64,000 nucleotides of DNA from Allobosea sp. WAO (GCF_001509835.1 NZ_JXTJ01000012.1:293240-357239); one strand, 5' to 3'; numbered from the stretch's first letter, positions 1 to 8,877 are shown. The notes: generated from the sequence alone by a model not told the origin. Made by a program: numbers and translations.

Positions 1-65
1 CGCGGCCTCGGCAGAGCTATGAGGAGCTGATCGGAACAGATCGGTCCCCGCCCTGGCTGTCCTGA
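1..65 (+). CDS. lysA: C-terminal end of diaminopimelate decarboxylase (partial)
   Basis: The reading frame starting at base 3 encodes 20 residues ending ELIGTDRSPPWLS and a TGA at 63-65. This matches the usual tail of alphaproteobacterial LysA (Arg-Pro-x-Tyr-Glu-Glu-Leu, then Asp-Arg, then Pro-x-Trp-Leu). LysA decarboxylates meso-diaminopimelate to lysine. It is normally found just upstream of the TIGR02302 gene in Hyphomicrobiales, which agrees with the next gene here. Only the last 20 codons are inside the window, so the call rests on tail similarity and context. Confidence 0.55.
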   Translation, partial: RPRQSYEELIGTDRSPPWLS

Positions 66-211
66 CGCGGCTTCACGATTCCCGGAGCGCCTGTGGGATG
101 CCGCGCTTCGGCGCTGGTCACGCCACATTCCCGTGCTAGCCTTGCTTTCATGTGAGAAGCATCTTGCATGTGAGAGGCATTGGGCCGCGAGGCGCGGCTC
201 GGAGCATCGGA

Positions 212-2917
212 ATGGATGATAAGCCGCGCCGCACGGCGCTCGACCCGGTCGCGTTGATCCGCCGGAGGCTCGAACGCCTCGCGGCCGGTTCGCGGTTGTC
301 ACTGGCCTGGGAGCGGCTCTGGCCGCGGCTCTGGGCGCCGATTTCCGTCGCCCTGCTCTTCCTCGCAGTCTCCTGGTTCGGCCTCTGGCTGCATCTGCCC
401 TGGTGGGGGCGGGCCGGCGGCGCGTTGCTGTTCGCCGCCGCCTTCGTCGCGAGCTTCTGGCCGATCATTCGCGACCGTTGGCCGAGTCGCCGCGAGGCGC
501 TGGCGCGGCTCGACCGCTCGATGGCGGGCGCCCATCGCCCGGCGACGGCGCTCGAGGACAGCCTTGCTGTCGGTGGGCGGGATCCAGTTTCGCAGGCGCT
601 GTGGAAGCTGCACCTGCAGCGTCAGAGCGAGCATGTCGCGGCACTGAAGGTGAGCGCGCCGCGGCCGCTGATGGCCGGTCGTGACCGGCTTGCCCTGCGC
701 GCCGTGCCGCTGCTCGCCGCGGTCACCGGCTTCTTCGTCGCCGGGCATGAGGTCTGGCCCCGGCTTTCGGCCGCCTTGGACTGGCGTGGCCCGGCCGCGG
801 CGACAGCGCCGGTGCGGATCGACGCCTGGATCGACCCGCCGGCCTATACGCGCCTGCCGCCGATCCTGATCGACTTCTCCAGGCTAGCCAGCCCGCGCTT
901 CAACGTTCCCGAGAAGTCGACCGTGGTCGTGCGCATCGCCGGTCGCAGTGCCATGGACGTCGCCACCACTGGCCGGCTCGATGCGCTGCCCATCGACGAG
1001 AAGGCGGCGCCGACGGGCACTGGCCCAGGTGGGGTTGCGAGGCCGACCGAGCCTTCCGTCGCGGTGACCGAGAAGCGCTATCTCCTCACCGGTGACGGCA
1101 CGCTGCGCATCACAGGCAGCGGCGCGCCGGAGCAGACGCTGAGCCTGCACGCGGTCATCGACGCCAAGCCCGAGATTGCCTTCATCGAGCCGCCCAAGCC
1201 GGTGAGCGGCGTGCAGGGCGGCCTCGGGATCAGCTACCGCGCGAAGGATGATTACGGCGTCTCCGCCGTCGAGGTGGTCGTCTCGCGGGCCGGGCCGCTG
1301 ACCGCTGGCCGCTCGCTGGTCGAGGCGCCGAAGCAGACCTTGCCGCCGCCGTCCTCCGCATCCGGCGAGGAGGAGATGAAGAGCACGGTCGATTTCTCGG
1401 CCCATCCCTGGGCCGGCGCCAAGGTCAATATGAGCCTGCTGGCGCGCGACGAGGCCGGTCAGGAGGGGCGCAGCGAGACTCTCGAAGTGGTGCTGCCGCA
1501 GCGCGTCTTCACCAAGCCGCTGGCCAAGGCTCTGGTCGAGGAGCGCCGCCGGCTGGTGATGAATGTCGAGACGCGCAAGCGCGTGCAGCTCGCCATGGAC
1601 GCGCTGATGATCGAGCCCGAGCGCTTCATGAAGGAGACCGGGGTCTATCTCGCCATGCGGATGATCGGCGAGCGCCTGCGCCGCGCGACCAGCGACGACC
1701 AGTTGCGCGAGACCGCCGATCTGATGTGGGGCCTCGCCTTGCAGCTCGAGGACGGCGATCTCTCCGATGCCGAGAAGGCGCTGCGCGCCGCACAGGAGAA
1801 CCTGCAGCAGGCACTTGAGCGCGGCGCGTCGGAGGAGGAGATCCGCAAGCTCACCGAGGAAATGCGCCGGGCGATGGATCGCTATATGCGCGAGCTCGCC
1901 CAGCAGATGCAGCGCCAGCAGCAGAATGGCGAGCAGAACCAGGCGCAGCTGCCGGAGAACTTCCGCACGGTGACGCCGCGCGACCTGCAGAACATGCTCG
2001 ACCGGATCGAGGAATTGTCGAAGCGCGGCGACATGGCCGAGGCGCAGCGGCTGATGGAGGAGCTCAACAACCTCCTGAACAACCTCAAGACGGCGCGGCC
2101 CGGCCAGCAGGACCAGCGCCAGCGCGAGATGAACCAGGCGCTCGGCGATCTCGACCGGATGACGCGCGAGCAGCAGCAATTGCGCGATGAGACCTATCAG
2201 CAGGAGCAGCAGCGCCAGAACCGGGCGCAGCGCGGCCAGCGGCCGGGCCAGCAGCAGGCTCGCCCCGGCCAGCAGGGCCAGCGCCAGCAGGGGCAGCAGG
2301 GCCAGCGCGGGCAGCGCGGCCAGCAGCCGGGGCAGCAGCCAGGCGAACAGGGCGAGGATGGCGAGGGCGAGGACGGCCAGAACGCCGAGGGCGGCCAGGG
2401 CCAGGGGCAGGGCCTGTCGCAGCGCCAGCAGGCTTTGCGCGAGCGCCTGCAGGAGCTGCAGCGGCGCATGCGCGGCATGGGCGCCGATCCGGGTGAGCTC
2501 GGCGAGGCCGAGGATGCGATGCGCGACGCCGAGGGGCAGCTCGGTCAGGGCCAGGAGGGCGAGGCCGTCGACTCGCAGGGACGGGCGCTCGACGCACTGC
2601 GCAAGGGCGGCCAGAACCTCGCCCAGCAGATGCAGGGCCAGCCCGGCGAGGGCGAGGGCAATGAGAACGCCTATGGCGAGCCCGACGGGCGCCCGGCGGG
2701 ACGGCCTTCGGCTCAGCAGCGCACCCGCGATGATCCGCTCGGCCGGCCGCAGCGCCAGCGTGACTGGGCCGATGGCCGGGTCCGCGTGCCGGGCGCCGAC
2801 GAGAGCGCGACGCAGCGGGCGCGGCGCATCCTTGAAGAGCTGCGCCGCCGCCTCGGCGATCCCTCGCGGCCGCTGGAGGAGCTCGACTATCTCGAGCGCC
2901 TGCTGCGGCGGAATTGA
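212..2917 (+). CDS. TIGR02302/DUF4175 family membrane protein
   Basis: A protein of about 901 residues of the alphaproteobacterial TIGR02302 (DUF4175) family, whose function is unknown. The N-terminus is basic and followed by two membrane segments (about residues 42-62 and 67-86). A large extracytoplasmic region follows, then an alpha-helical, charged part. A strongly Gln/Gly/Arg-rich low-complexity stretch lies at about residues 665-736 (repeats of GQQGQR and GQQPGQ type), and the C-terminus is compact and Arg/Leu-rich. I chose the ATG at 212 because GGAG lies eight bases upstream and the product starts MDDKPRRTALDP; an in-frame start at 152 would add 20 unlikely residues. It follows the end of lysA, a common arrangement in this order. 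Confidence 0.85.
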   Translation: MDDKPRRTALDPVALIRRRLERLAAGSRLSLAWERLWPRLWAPISVALLFLAVSWFGLWLHLPWWGRAGGALLFAAAFVASFWPIIRDRWPSRREALARLDRSMAGAHRPATALEDSLAVGGRDPVSQALWKLHLQRQSEHVAALKVSAPRPLMAGRDRLALRAVPLLAAVTGFFVAGHEVWPRLSAALDWRGPAAATAPVRIDAWIDPPAYTRLPPILIDFSRLASPRFNVPEKSTVVVRIAGRSAMDVATTGRLDALPIDEKAAPTGTGPGGVARPTEPSVAVTEKRYLLTGDGTLRITGSGAPEQTLSLHAVIDAKPEIAFIEPPKPVSGVQGGLGISYRAKDDYGVSAVEVVVSRAGPLTAGRSLVEAPKQTLPPPSSASGEEEMKSTVDFSAHPWAGAKVNMSLLARDEAGQEGRSETLEVVLPQRVFTKPLAKALVEERRRLVMNVETRKRVQLAMDALMIEPERFMKETGVYLAMRMIGERLRRATSDDQLRETADLMWGLALQLEDGDLSDAEKALRAAQENLQQALERGASEEEIRKLTEEMRRAMDRYMRELAQQMQRQQQNGEQNQAQLPENFRTVTPRDLQNMLDRIEELSKRGDMAEAQRLMEELNNLLNNLKTARPGQQDQRQREMNQALGDLDRMTREQQQLRDETYQQEQQRQNRAQRGQRPGQQQARPGQQGQRQQGQQGQRGQRGQQPGQQPGEQGEDGEGEDGQNAEGGQGQGQGLSQRQQALRERLQELQRRMRGMGADPGELGEAEDAMRDAEGQLGQGQEGEAVDSQGRALDALRKGGQNLAQQMQGQPGEGEGNENAYGEPDGRPAGRPSAQQRTRDDPLGRPQRQRDWADGRVRVPGADESATQRARRILEELRRRLGDPSRPLEELDYLERLLRRN

Positions 2918-2930
2918 GCGCCTCGCCGCG

Positions 2931-3038
2931 CGTCACGCTCGGGCTTGCCCCGAGCATCGCGGGCCGGAGGAGGCGTAGGTTGGCGCCCCCGCGTCAGGCG
3001 TTTCTCGGGTCTACGCATCGCTTCATCCGAGAATGACG
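2931..3038. repeat. Dispersed intergenic palindromic element (CGTCA...TGACG)
   Basis: The element opens with CGTCACGCTCGGG and closes with CCGAGAATGACG. It holds two hairpins: GCTCGGG/CCCGAGC (2937-2955) and TCTCGGGT.../...CCGAGA (3003-3032). The right half (GCGTCAGG, TTCTCGGGTCT, CGCTTC, CCGAGAATGACG) recurs at 40792-40838. It lies just after the TIGR02302 stop codon and may also end its transcription. It occupies most of the apparent upstream extension of the next reading frame, which supports the later start chosen there. Confidence 0.7.
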
Positions 3039-3148
3039 ACGAGTCTCCTGCTCCAACGGCGCGACTGACCGGCCGACGGGATATCCGGCGGCGTTATCCC
3101 CGTCCTGGAAAACCGGTGCATGATGCCAGCAGCCATGGGAGCGCCGTC

Positions 3149-3778
3149 ATGTCGACGAAGGGATCGCGAAGCCGCAAGAAGCCCGCAGCGCCGGTGCCGG
3201 CCGAAGAGGCTCCGGCCCAGGACGTGCCGGTCGCCGAGCCTGATCTCGCCGTGACCGTGGCGCGTCTTGCCCGGCTCGCGCCGGTCGGCAAGGCCGAGAT
3301 CATGGCGAACATCGCCCTGCATTTCGAGCGGCTCGCCGTTCAGGCCGACGTGACGACGCGGCTCCGGGTCTGCCATTTCCTCGCCCAGGCGGCGCATGAG
3401 ACCGACCGTTTCCGGACCTTGGAGGAGCAGGGCGGGCTGGCGCAGTTCGCGCGCTATGAGGGGCGTGCCGATCTCGGCAACACCGAGCCCGGCGACGGGG
3501 AGCGCTATCATGGCCGCGGCGTCTTCCAGCTCACCGGCCGGGCCAATTACCGGCGCTATGGCCGGATGCTCAATGTCGATCTCGAGGGCCGGCCGGAGCT
3601 CGCGCTCGACCCGCGCATCTCGATCCAGATCGCGTTCGCCTATTGGCGCGACCGCAACCTTAATGCTCCTGCCGACCGCGACGACGCGGCCCGTGTCACG
3701 CAGCTGATCAATGGCGGCGGCAACGGCCTTGCTGACCGCCGGCAATTGCTGGCGACGGCGAAGGGCATCTGGGGCTAG
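3149..3778 (+). CDS. Glycoside hydrolase family 19 (chitinase/endolysin-like) protein
   Basis: About 209 residues. The first 45 residues are a Lys/Pro/Ala-rich linker with no signal peptide. The rest resembles GH19 chitinase/phage endolysin domains: AQAAHETDRFRTLEE carries the expected catalytic Glu, and YHGRGVFQLTGRANYRRYG, FAYWRDRN and TQLINGG are family motifs. GH19 enzymes cut beta-1,4 links in chitin or peptidoglycan. The ATG at 3149 has GGGAG eight bases upstream; longer versions would run through a repeat element. There are no holin or other phage genes nearby, so it may be a domesticated lysin. Without an export signal its access to the cell wall is unclear. Confidence 0.75.
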   Translation: MSTKGSRSRKKPAAPVPAEEAPAQDVPVAEPDLAVTVARLARLAPVGKAEIMANIALHFERLAVQADVTTRLRVCHFLAQAAHETDRFRTLEEQGGLAQFARYEGRADLGNTEPGDGERYHGRGVFQLTGRANYRRYGRMLNVDLEGRPELALDPRISIQIAFAYWRDRNLNAPADRDDAARVTQLINGGGNGLADRRQLLATAKGIWG

Positions 3779-3921
3779 TCCAAGCCGGAAAGCCCAGCGC
3801 CTGATCTATCGGGATCAAGCCCGGCCGCGATAGGTCGGAATCCACGCGATCGGCTTAAAGCTTTCGCAACGGCAGGCGGCCATAACCGGCGGGCCGCTCG
3901 CCAACCGCCGCAGAGTATGCC

Positions 3922-5133
3922 TTGCCGCTGGATTACCATTCGCTGCTGACGGCCTTTGCTCTTTCCGGTTGCGGATTGGCGGTCACCTTTTTCGTCAGCT
4001 GGCTGGCCTCCAGGACGGAACGATTCCTGATCGCCTGGACTTTCGGCGTGGCGTTCATGGCGCTCGGCGTGCTGATCTACAGCTGGTACGTCCAGACCAT
4101 GTCGCCAGCTATAGGCGCGGCCGGATACACGATCCTGCTGACCGGCCTCGCCTTCGTGTTCGGCGCCGGCCGTGAGTTCCGCACCGGGGTTCTGCCCTGG
4201 CGCAGCATGGCCGTGATGGCGGTCGCATCGTCCATTGCCATGGCCGTCCCGATGCTGGCGGGCTACAATGGCGCCGCCATCGTCATGCTCAATCTGGCAG
4301 CGACGATCATCCTTCTGATCACGGCCTGGGACTATTGGCTCGGGCGCTCGGAAGCACGGTTTGCCATCCCGCTGCTAACGGTTCTTTACGCCCTGACCGG
4401 GCTCTCATTCGTCCCCTGTGCCGTCCTGCTGCTGCTGGATGGCGAATGGCGCCTGTCGCAGGCTCCGTCGAACTGGGCCGAAGATCTCAACATCGTCGTC
4501 TGCCTGCTCACCCTTTCCGGTATCGGCGCACTTTCCCTGGCGCTCAACCAGGCGCGGCTGGCGCGCGGCCACAAGCGCGATGCCGAGATCGATCCGCTGA
4601 CCGGCCTGCTCAACCGACGGGCGCTGCTTGGCCGTATCGAAGTAATCAAAGGCCCCGCCGCGCTCATCATCTTCGACATGGACCACTTCAAGACGACCAA
4701 TGACGTCCATGGTCATCTGGCAGGCGACGAGGTGCTGCGAAGCTTCGGGAAGATCCTGATGCTGGCTTGCCGGTCGAAGGGGGCTGCCGCACGGCTCGGC
4801 GGCGAGGAGTTCGCGCTGCTGTTGCCGGGAGCCTCGCTGGTCACAGCGGCAAAGCTCGCCGAGGGCGTGCGCCGGCGCCTCGCCAAGCGTCATTTCAGCG
4901 GAAACGGCGGCTCGTTTGCGAGCACGGTGAGTGCCGGCATCGCTTGGTCCGAGGACAGCGTCATCGATTTCGACAGGCTCGTGCACGACGCCGACAAGGC
5001 GCTCTATGCAGCCAAGCGGAACGGCCGGGACCGGGTCGCGGTCAGTGCGGACGATACGGAGCTCCTGGCCCAAAGCTGGTCGCCGGAAGGGCGGAGCGAT
5101 GCTGTCGACCTGGTCCGCCTCAAGGTTGGCTAG
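3922..5133 (+). CDS. Membrane-anchored diguanylate cyclase (GGDEF)
   Basis: A 403-residue protein with about seven hydrophobic segments in residues 1-205 and a C-terminal GGDEF domain (about 220-385). It should make cyclic di-GMP from two GTP at the inner membrane. The active-site loop reads GGEEF at about residues 292-296, and IIFDMDHFKTTND carries the metal/nucleotide-binding Asp residues. The inhibitory site RxxD, expected five residues before the loop, is absent (RSKG lies there), so product inhibition may be lost. The start is a TTG at 3922 with a poor ribosome site, so the exact N-terminus is uncertain. It converges on the next gene over a shared hairpin. Confidence 0.85.
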   Translation: MPLDYHSLLTAFALSGCGLAVTFFVSWLASRTERFLIAWTFGVAFMALGVLIYSWYVQTMSPAIGAAGYTILLTGLAFVFGAGREFRTGVLPWRSMAVMAVASSIAMAVPMLAGYNGAAIVMLNLAATIILLITAWDYWLGRSEARFAIPLLTVLYALTGLSFVPCAVLLLLDGEWRLSQAPSNWAEDLNIVVCLLTLSGIGALSLALNQARLARGHKRDAEIDPLTGLLNRRALLGRIEVIKGPAALIIFDMDHFKTTNDVHGHLAGDEVLRSFGKILMLACRSKGAAARLGGEEFALLLPGASLVTAAKLAEGVRRRLAKRHFSGNGGSFASTVSAGIAWSEDSVIDFDRLVHDADKALYAAKRNGRDRVAVSADDTELLAQSWSPEGRSDAVDLVRLKVG

Positions 5134-5163
5134 AGCATCGGATTTGGGAAAGCCGATGCTCTA
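5131..5163. terminator. Hairpin shared by two convergent genes
   Basis: TAGAGCATCGG (5131-5141) and CCGATGCTCTA (5153-5163) form a perfect 11-bp inverted repeat around an 11-base loop. The left arm starts with the TAG stop codon of the diguanylate cyclase, and the minus-strand PLP enzyme gene ends 11 bases beyond the right arm. The position suggests a bidirectional terminator. There is no T-run, so it could also be one of the palindromic repeats common in this order. Confidence 0.5.
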
Positions 5164-5173
5164 GCCTCACTAC

Positions 5174-6328
5174 TCAGCCGTGGCCGGCCTTCAGTGCCTG
5201 GTCGAGATCGGCGTAGAGGTCATCGAAATCCTCGATACCAGTCGACAGGCGCAGCAGATCGGGCGGGCAGGGCGAGCCGGCGCCCTCGATCGAGGCGCGA
5301 TGCTCGATCAGGCTCTCGACGCCGCCGAGCGAAGTGGCGCGCTTGTAAAGTTCGACATGAGCCGCTGCCTTGACCGCCGCCCGCTCGCCGCCGCTGACCT
5401 GGATCGAGAGCATGTAGCCGAAGCCGCCCTGCATCTGGCGCGCTGCGATATCATGGCCGGGATGCTGGGGCAGGCCGGGATAGAGCACGCGCGAAACCAG
5501 CGGATGGGCCGAAAGCTTCTGGGCCAGCGCCATGGCCGAGGCCGACTGGCGCTCCTGCCTGACATGGAGCGTGCGCATGCCGCGCATCAGCAGATAGGCC
5601 TCGAACGGGCCGAGGATGCCGCCCTGTCCCTTGCGCACGGTCTTGATCCGGGCCCAGAATTCGTCGTCCTCGCGGGCGCAGAGTGCGCCGGCGACGACGT
5701 CGGAATGGCCGTTCAGCACCTTGGTCGCGGCATGCATGACGATGTCGGCGCCGAGGGTCAGCGGCCGGGTATGGACCGGCGAGGCGCAGGTCGAATCGAC
5801 CGCGAGCCTGGCGCCGGCCGCATGGGCGATCTCGGCGGCGGCGGCGATGTCGGTGATGGTCCAGAGCGGGTTCGACGGCGTCTCGGCCCAGACGAGCTTG
5901 GTGATTCCGGGCTTCACCGCGGCCTTCAGCGCGGCGAGGTCATCGGTCTCGACGAACTCGATCTTCAGTCCCCACCGCGTCGCCTCGGTCAGGAGCCAGG
6001 CCCGCAGCGCCCAGTACATCACCTTGGAGGCGACGACATGGTCGCCCGGCGAGAGAGCCTGGAACACCGCCGTCGCGGCCGCCATGCCGGAGCCGAACAG
6101 CAGGGCGCCGGCCTTCGCCTCTTCGAGCATGGCGAGCACGGCCTGCGCCTCGTGCACTGTCTCATTGTCCGGCCGGCCATAGATGAAGCCCGAGGAGTAG
6201 GCGTTGTCCTCGTCGCGGATATAGGTGGTGGAGACGTGGATCGGCGGCACGACCCCCTTGGTCAGCGGGTCGATCTTGCCCATGGCCTGGGCGGCGAGCG
6301 AACGGGGATGCAGCGGGCGCTTGGTCAT
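5174..6328 (-). CDS. Cystathionine gamma-synthase family PLP enzyme
   Basis: About 384 residues of the Cys/Met metabolism PLP-dependent family (cystathionine gamma-synthase, gamma-lyase, O-acylhomoserine sulfhydrylase). Visible motifs are the phosphate-binding FGSGMAAATAVF, WAETPSNPLW, the Asp of AVDSTCASP that binds the pyridine nitrogen, the Schiff-base Lys in HAATKVLNGHSDV, and LGGVESLIEHRAS near the end. Family membership is clear, but the reaction (synthase, lyase or sulfhydrylase) cannot be told from sequence alone. I favour the ATG at 6328; a GTG at 6346 is in frame. It is transcribed away from tspO across a 104-bp gap. Confidence 0.85.
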   Translation of the reverse strand: MTKRPLHPRSLAAQAMGKIDPLTKGVVPPIHVSTTYIRDEDNAYSSGFIYGRPDNETVHEAQAVLAMLEEAKAGALLFGSGMAAATAVFQALSPGDHVVASKVMYWALRAWLLTEATRWGLKIEFVETDDLAALKAAVKPGITKLVWAETPSNPLWTITDIAAAAEIAHAAGARLAVDSTCASPVHTRPLTLGADIVMHAATKVLNGHSDVVAGALCAREDDEFWARIKTVRKGQGGILGPFEAYLLMRGMRTLHVRQERQSASAMALAQKLSAHPLVSRVLYPGLPQHPGHDIAARQMQGGFGYMLSIQVSGGERAAVKAAAHVELYKRATSLGGVESLIEHRASIEGAGSPCPPDLLRLSTGIEDFDDLYADLDQALKAGHG

Positions 6329-6432
6329 GTGCGATCCGATTTCCACTATGTGAGACGATTCATCTCATTGTCTTTGCTGCGGTGCAATAGGTTCGTCTTG
6401 CGAGGAGCGCAGGGACACCCCATCCTTGCCGC

Positions 6433-6942
6433 ATGAGCACACAGACCGATAGCGCCGATCGCCAGATGGCGGTGTGGCTGGCCCTTCTCATCGCCATCCT
6501 GCCCGTGGTGGCCGCCTCCCTGATCGGCAGCGCGGCCACCGTGCCGCAGATCCCGGGCTGGTATGCCGGGCTCGCCAAGCCGCCCTTCAATCCACCGAAC
6601 TGGCTGTTCGCTCCGGTCTGGACGGTGCTGTTCGCGCTGATGGGCCTTGCCGCCTTCCGCGTGCTGCGCCGTCCGTCCGACACCAGCGGCCGCGGCCGGG
6701 CGCTGCTGGCCTATCACGTCCAGCTCGCTCTCAACCTCGCGTGGTCCTGCGTCTTCTTCGGGCTGAACAGCCCGGCCGGCGGGCTCGTCGTCATCGCTCT
6801 GCTGATCGCCGCGATCATCTGGACGATCAGGAGCTTCGCGGCCCTGCCGGACCGTTTCGCGGCCTGGCTACTCGCGCCCTATCTCGCCTGGGTCTCATTC
6901 GCCGCGGTGCTCAACCTCTCGATCTGGTGGCTGAACCGCTGA
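6433..6942 (+). CDS. tspO: TspO/MBR family tryptophan-rich sensory protein
   Basis: A 169-residue membrane protein with five hydrophobic helices. Characteristic family motifs are WYAGLAKPPFNPPNW (loop 1), FAPVWTVLFALMGLAAFRV, LALNLAWSCVFFGL and the C-terminal LAWVSFAAVLNLSIWWLN, which corresponds to the porphyrin/cholesterol recognition region. TspO proteins bind tetrapyrroles and affect stress or photosynthesis gene expression in alphaproteobacteria. The ATG at 6433 has only a weak ribosome site. The gene is monocistronic here, diverging from the PLP enzyme and converging on a response regulator 15 bp away. Confidence 0.93.
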   Translation: MSTQTDSADRQMAVWLALLIAILPVVAASLIGSAATVPQIPGWYAGLAKPPFNPPNWLFAPVWTVLFALMGLAAFRVLRRPSDTSGRGRALLAYHVQLALNLAWSCVFFGLNSPAGGLVVIALLIAAIIWTIRSFAALPDRFAAWLLAPYLAWVSFAAVLNLSIWWLNR

Positions 6943-6957
6943 GGGCGCAGGGCGGCT

Positions 6958-7332
6958 TCAACCGATCGAGCGTTCGATCACCCTCATCACGGTCTCGCGC
7001 AACTCGGCGATGGTGAAGGGCTTGGCCATCACCTCGGCGACGATGGTCTCCAGGCTCTTGGCGCGCTCGCGCTGCTCGGCATAGCCGGTCATCAGCATGA
7101 TGGTGAGGTCGGGAAACTCGCGCTTTGCGGCGAGGGCGAGCGCGATGCCGTCCATCAGCGGCATGCGGATATCGGTGAGCAGCAGGTCGAAGCGGCCCTT
7201 CTCGGCCATCAGGACCTCCAGCGCCTCGGCGCCGTCGCCCGCCATCATGCAATCATGCCCGTCCATGGCGAGGCCGCGCGCCACGAGCACGCGCAGGGTT
7301 TCCTCGTCATCGACCACCAGAATGCGGGACAT
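6958..7332 (-). CDS. Single-domain response regulator, CpdR-like
   Basis: A 124-residue protein that is only a receiver domain. The acidic pocket VVDDEET, the phosphorylated Asp in LLLTDIRMPLMDG, the Thr switch in IMLMTGYAEQ and the conserved Lys in MAKPFT are all present. There is no output domain. The length and the KPF(T)-x2-ELRE ending resemble CpdR, the ClpXP adaptor controlled by CckA-ChpT in alphaproteobacteria, but other stand-alone CheY-like proteins share this. It starts three bases after the hpt stop codon, so it is probably co-transcribed with hpt. Confidence 0.8.
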   Translation of the reverse strand: MSRILVVDDEETLRVLVARGLAMDGHDCMMAGDGAEALEVLMAEKGRFDLLLTDIRMPLMDGIALALAAKREFPDLTIMLMTGYAEQRERAKSLETIVAEVMAKPFTIAELRETVMRVIERSIG

Positions 7333-7335
7333 CGC

Positions 7336-7896
7336 TCAGATTCCCGGCAGGCCGGCCTGGTCGGCGGTCTCGATCACGCCGACATAGGGGAGCTGGCGAT
7401 AGGAATGGGCGACGTCCATGCCGTAGCCGACGACGAAGTAGTCGGGGCACTCGAAGCCCACATATTCGGCCTCGATGTTGACCGCGCGCTTGGCCGGCTT
7501 CTCAAGCAGGACCGCGCTCGAGACCTTGGCTGCGCCGCGCGCCGCCAGCAGATCCTTGGCGAAGGCGAGGGTGCGGCCGGATTCGAGAATGTCGTCGACC
7601 AGCAGGACCTGCCGGCCGCGGACATCGCTCTGGACGTCACGCAGGATCTCGACCTGGCCGGAGGAGATGGTGGCGGCGCGATAGCTCGAGAGATGGACGA
7701 ACTCGACCTGCGGCGCCATGCCGGCGCGGTGCATGGCCCGGATCAGATCGGCCACGAACATGAAGCTGCCCTTGAGCACGGCGACGACCAGGAGGTCAGG
7801 CGGCGAATCGGCGGCGATCTCCGCAGCCATCTCGGCATTACGGGCGGCGATGGCGGCTTCGTCGTAGAGAACCCGGATACGCTGGGATTGGGGCAT
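7336..7896 (-). CDS. hpt: Hypoxanthine phosphoribosyltransferase
   Basis: A 186-residue purine salvage enzyme that converts hypoxanthine or guanine plus PRPP to IMP or GMP in the cytoplasm. The PRPP-binding loop VLLVDDILESGRTL is intact, VVAVLKGSFMFVADL is the flexible-loop region, and the C-terminal ECPDYFVVGYGMD supplies the purine-binding residues. The length is typical. The ATG at 7896 follows an AAGGAA ribosome site. It is the first gene of a two-gene unit with the response regulator. Confidence 0.93.
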   Translation of the reverse strand: MPQSQRIRVLYDEAAIAARNAEMAAEIAADSPPDLLVVAVLKGSFMFVADLIRAMHRAGMAPQVEFVHLSSYRAATISSGQVEILRDVQSDVRGRQVLLVDDILESGRTLAFAKDLLAARGAAKVSSAVLLEKPAKRAVNIEAEYVGFECPDYFVVGYGMDVAHSYRQLPYVGVIETADQAGLPGI

Positions 7897-8022
7897 CGTC
7901 TGGCATTCCTTCCGGGCTCCGGCGCCCGTTAGCGCCGCCCCATGATCGCGGCTGAAACTGGCTCTATCGATAACCCCGGCGGGCGGACAATTGAAGACCG
8001 TCGCCGTAGTGCTATGGGGGAA

Positions 8023-8877
8023 TCAGTTCGCGTTGGCGAGCGTGGCCTGTGCAGCCGCGCCGAAACGGACCTGGACGGAGCGGCCGTTCTCCGGCGGCGC
8101 CGCCAGTCGCGCCCGGAAGCGCACCAGCTCGGCCGGCTCGATCACTGGCCGGGGCGGCTCGGCCGTCCAAGTGTAGAGCACCTGCCCGGCCTCGTCCTTC
8201 ACCGCGACCGTGATCGGCGGCAGCTTCGTCTTGGTCCGGGCGATATTCGTCACGTCGCCCTCGACCACCAGGAAGCGGCCCTGCGCATCCTGGACGAGTT
8301 CGCTTTCGACGGCGCTGAAGACAAGCCCACGCAGATTGACCGGCAGGCCGAGCGTTTCGTAGAGGCCAGCGAATTGCGGGACAGTGCGGACCACCGCATT
8401 GCGTTGCCAGAGCGCGAGGCTGAGCAGGCCGAGGCCGGCTAGCACGATTGCGGCGGGGGTACTGACCGGCAGGCGTGATGGCGATCTGATTGCCGCCATC
8501 CAGCCTTTCGCGCGCGCCTGCTTTTGTGGCTTGGCCTGCCTGCGCGGCTTGGCCGGCGTCGTCGCTACGGTATCGGTGCGCTCGGCGGCGAGGGCCGAGA
8601 CGCTTTCCTCGATCTCGGCGGCGCCGCGCAGTTCCTCCGCCAGCAGGGCGTTGGTCTCGTCCTCGCTCGGAGCGCTCGGGAATTCCTGCTCCGCGATCTC
8701 GTCAATGACGGTCTGCGGCTCGTCCGGCTTCGGCTCTACGATCGGCGTAGCGGTGGCGGGCGCCTCGACCTGCCAGGCGGTTTGGCAGGAGGCACAGCGG
8801 ACCTTGCGCCCGGCCGGGCCGATCTTGGCCTCGTCGAGTTCGTAGCGGCTGGCGCAGGAGGGGCAGACGATCAGCAT
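8023..8877 (-). CDS. MJ0042-type zinc-ribbon membrane protein
   Basis: A 284-residue protein. The N-terminal zinc ribbon has two CxxC pairs: CPSCASRYELDEAKIG and VRCASCQTAW (residues 5-36). An acidic Pro/Glu/Thr-rich cytoplasmic stretch follows, then one membrane segment (about residues 137-158), then a C-terminal periplasmic domain (about 165-284) resembling the DUF3426-type domain found with MJ0042 ribbons. Function is unknown. It lies divergently from ftsE with a 272-bp gap, an arrangement common in Hyphomicrobiales, so a link to envelope biology is possible but not shown. Confidence 0.8.
   Translation of the reverse strand: MLIVCPSCASRYELDEAKIGPAGRKVRCASCQTAWQVEAPATATPIVEPKPDEPQTVIDEIAEQEFPSAPSEDETNALLAEELRGAAEIEESVSALAAERTDTVATTPAKPRRQAKPQKQARAKGWMAAIRSPSRLPVSTPAAIVLAGLGLLSLALWQRNAVVRTVPQFAGLYETLGLPVNLRGLVFSAVESELVQDAQGRFLVVEGDVTNIARTKTKLPPITVAVKDEAGQVLYTWTAEPPRPVIEPAELVRFRARLAAPPENGRSVQVRFGAAAQATLANAN

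Noticed and set aside
2205..2420. Gln/Gly-rich repeats as a possible tandem-repeat array or CRISPR-like structure
   Set aside because: They are imperfect codon-level repeats inside the TIGR02302 reading frame, with no regular spacers.
6351..6367. TGAGA-N7-TCTCA inverted repeat between the PLP enzyme gene and tspO
   Set aside because: Only five base pairs per arm, single copy and no known regulator; could occur by chance.
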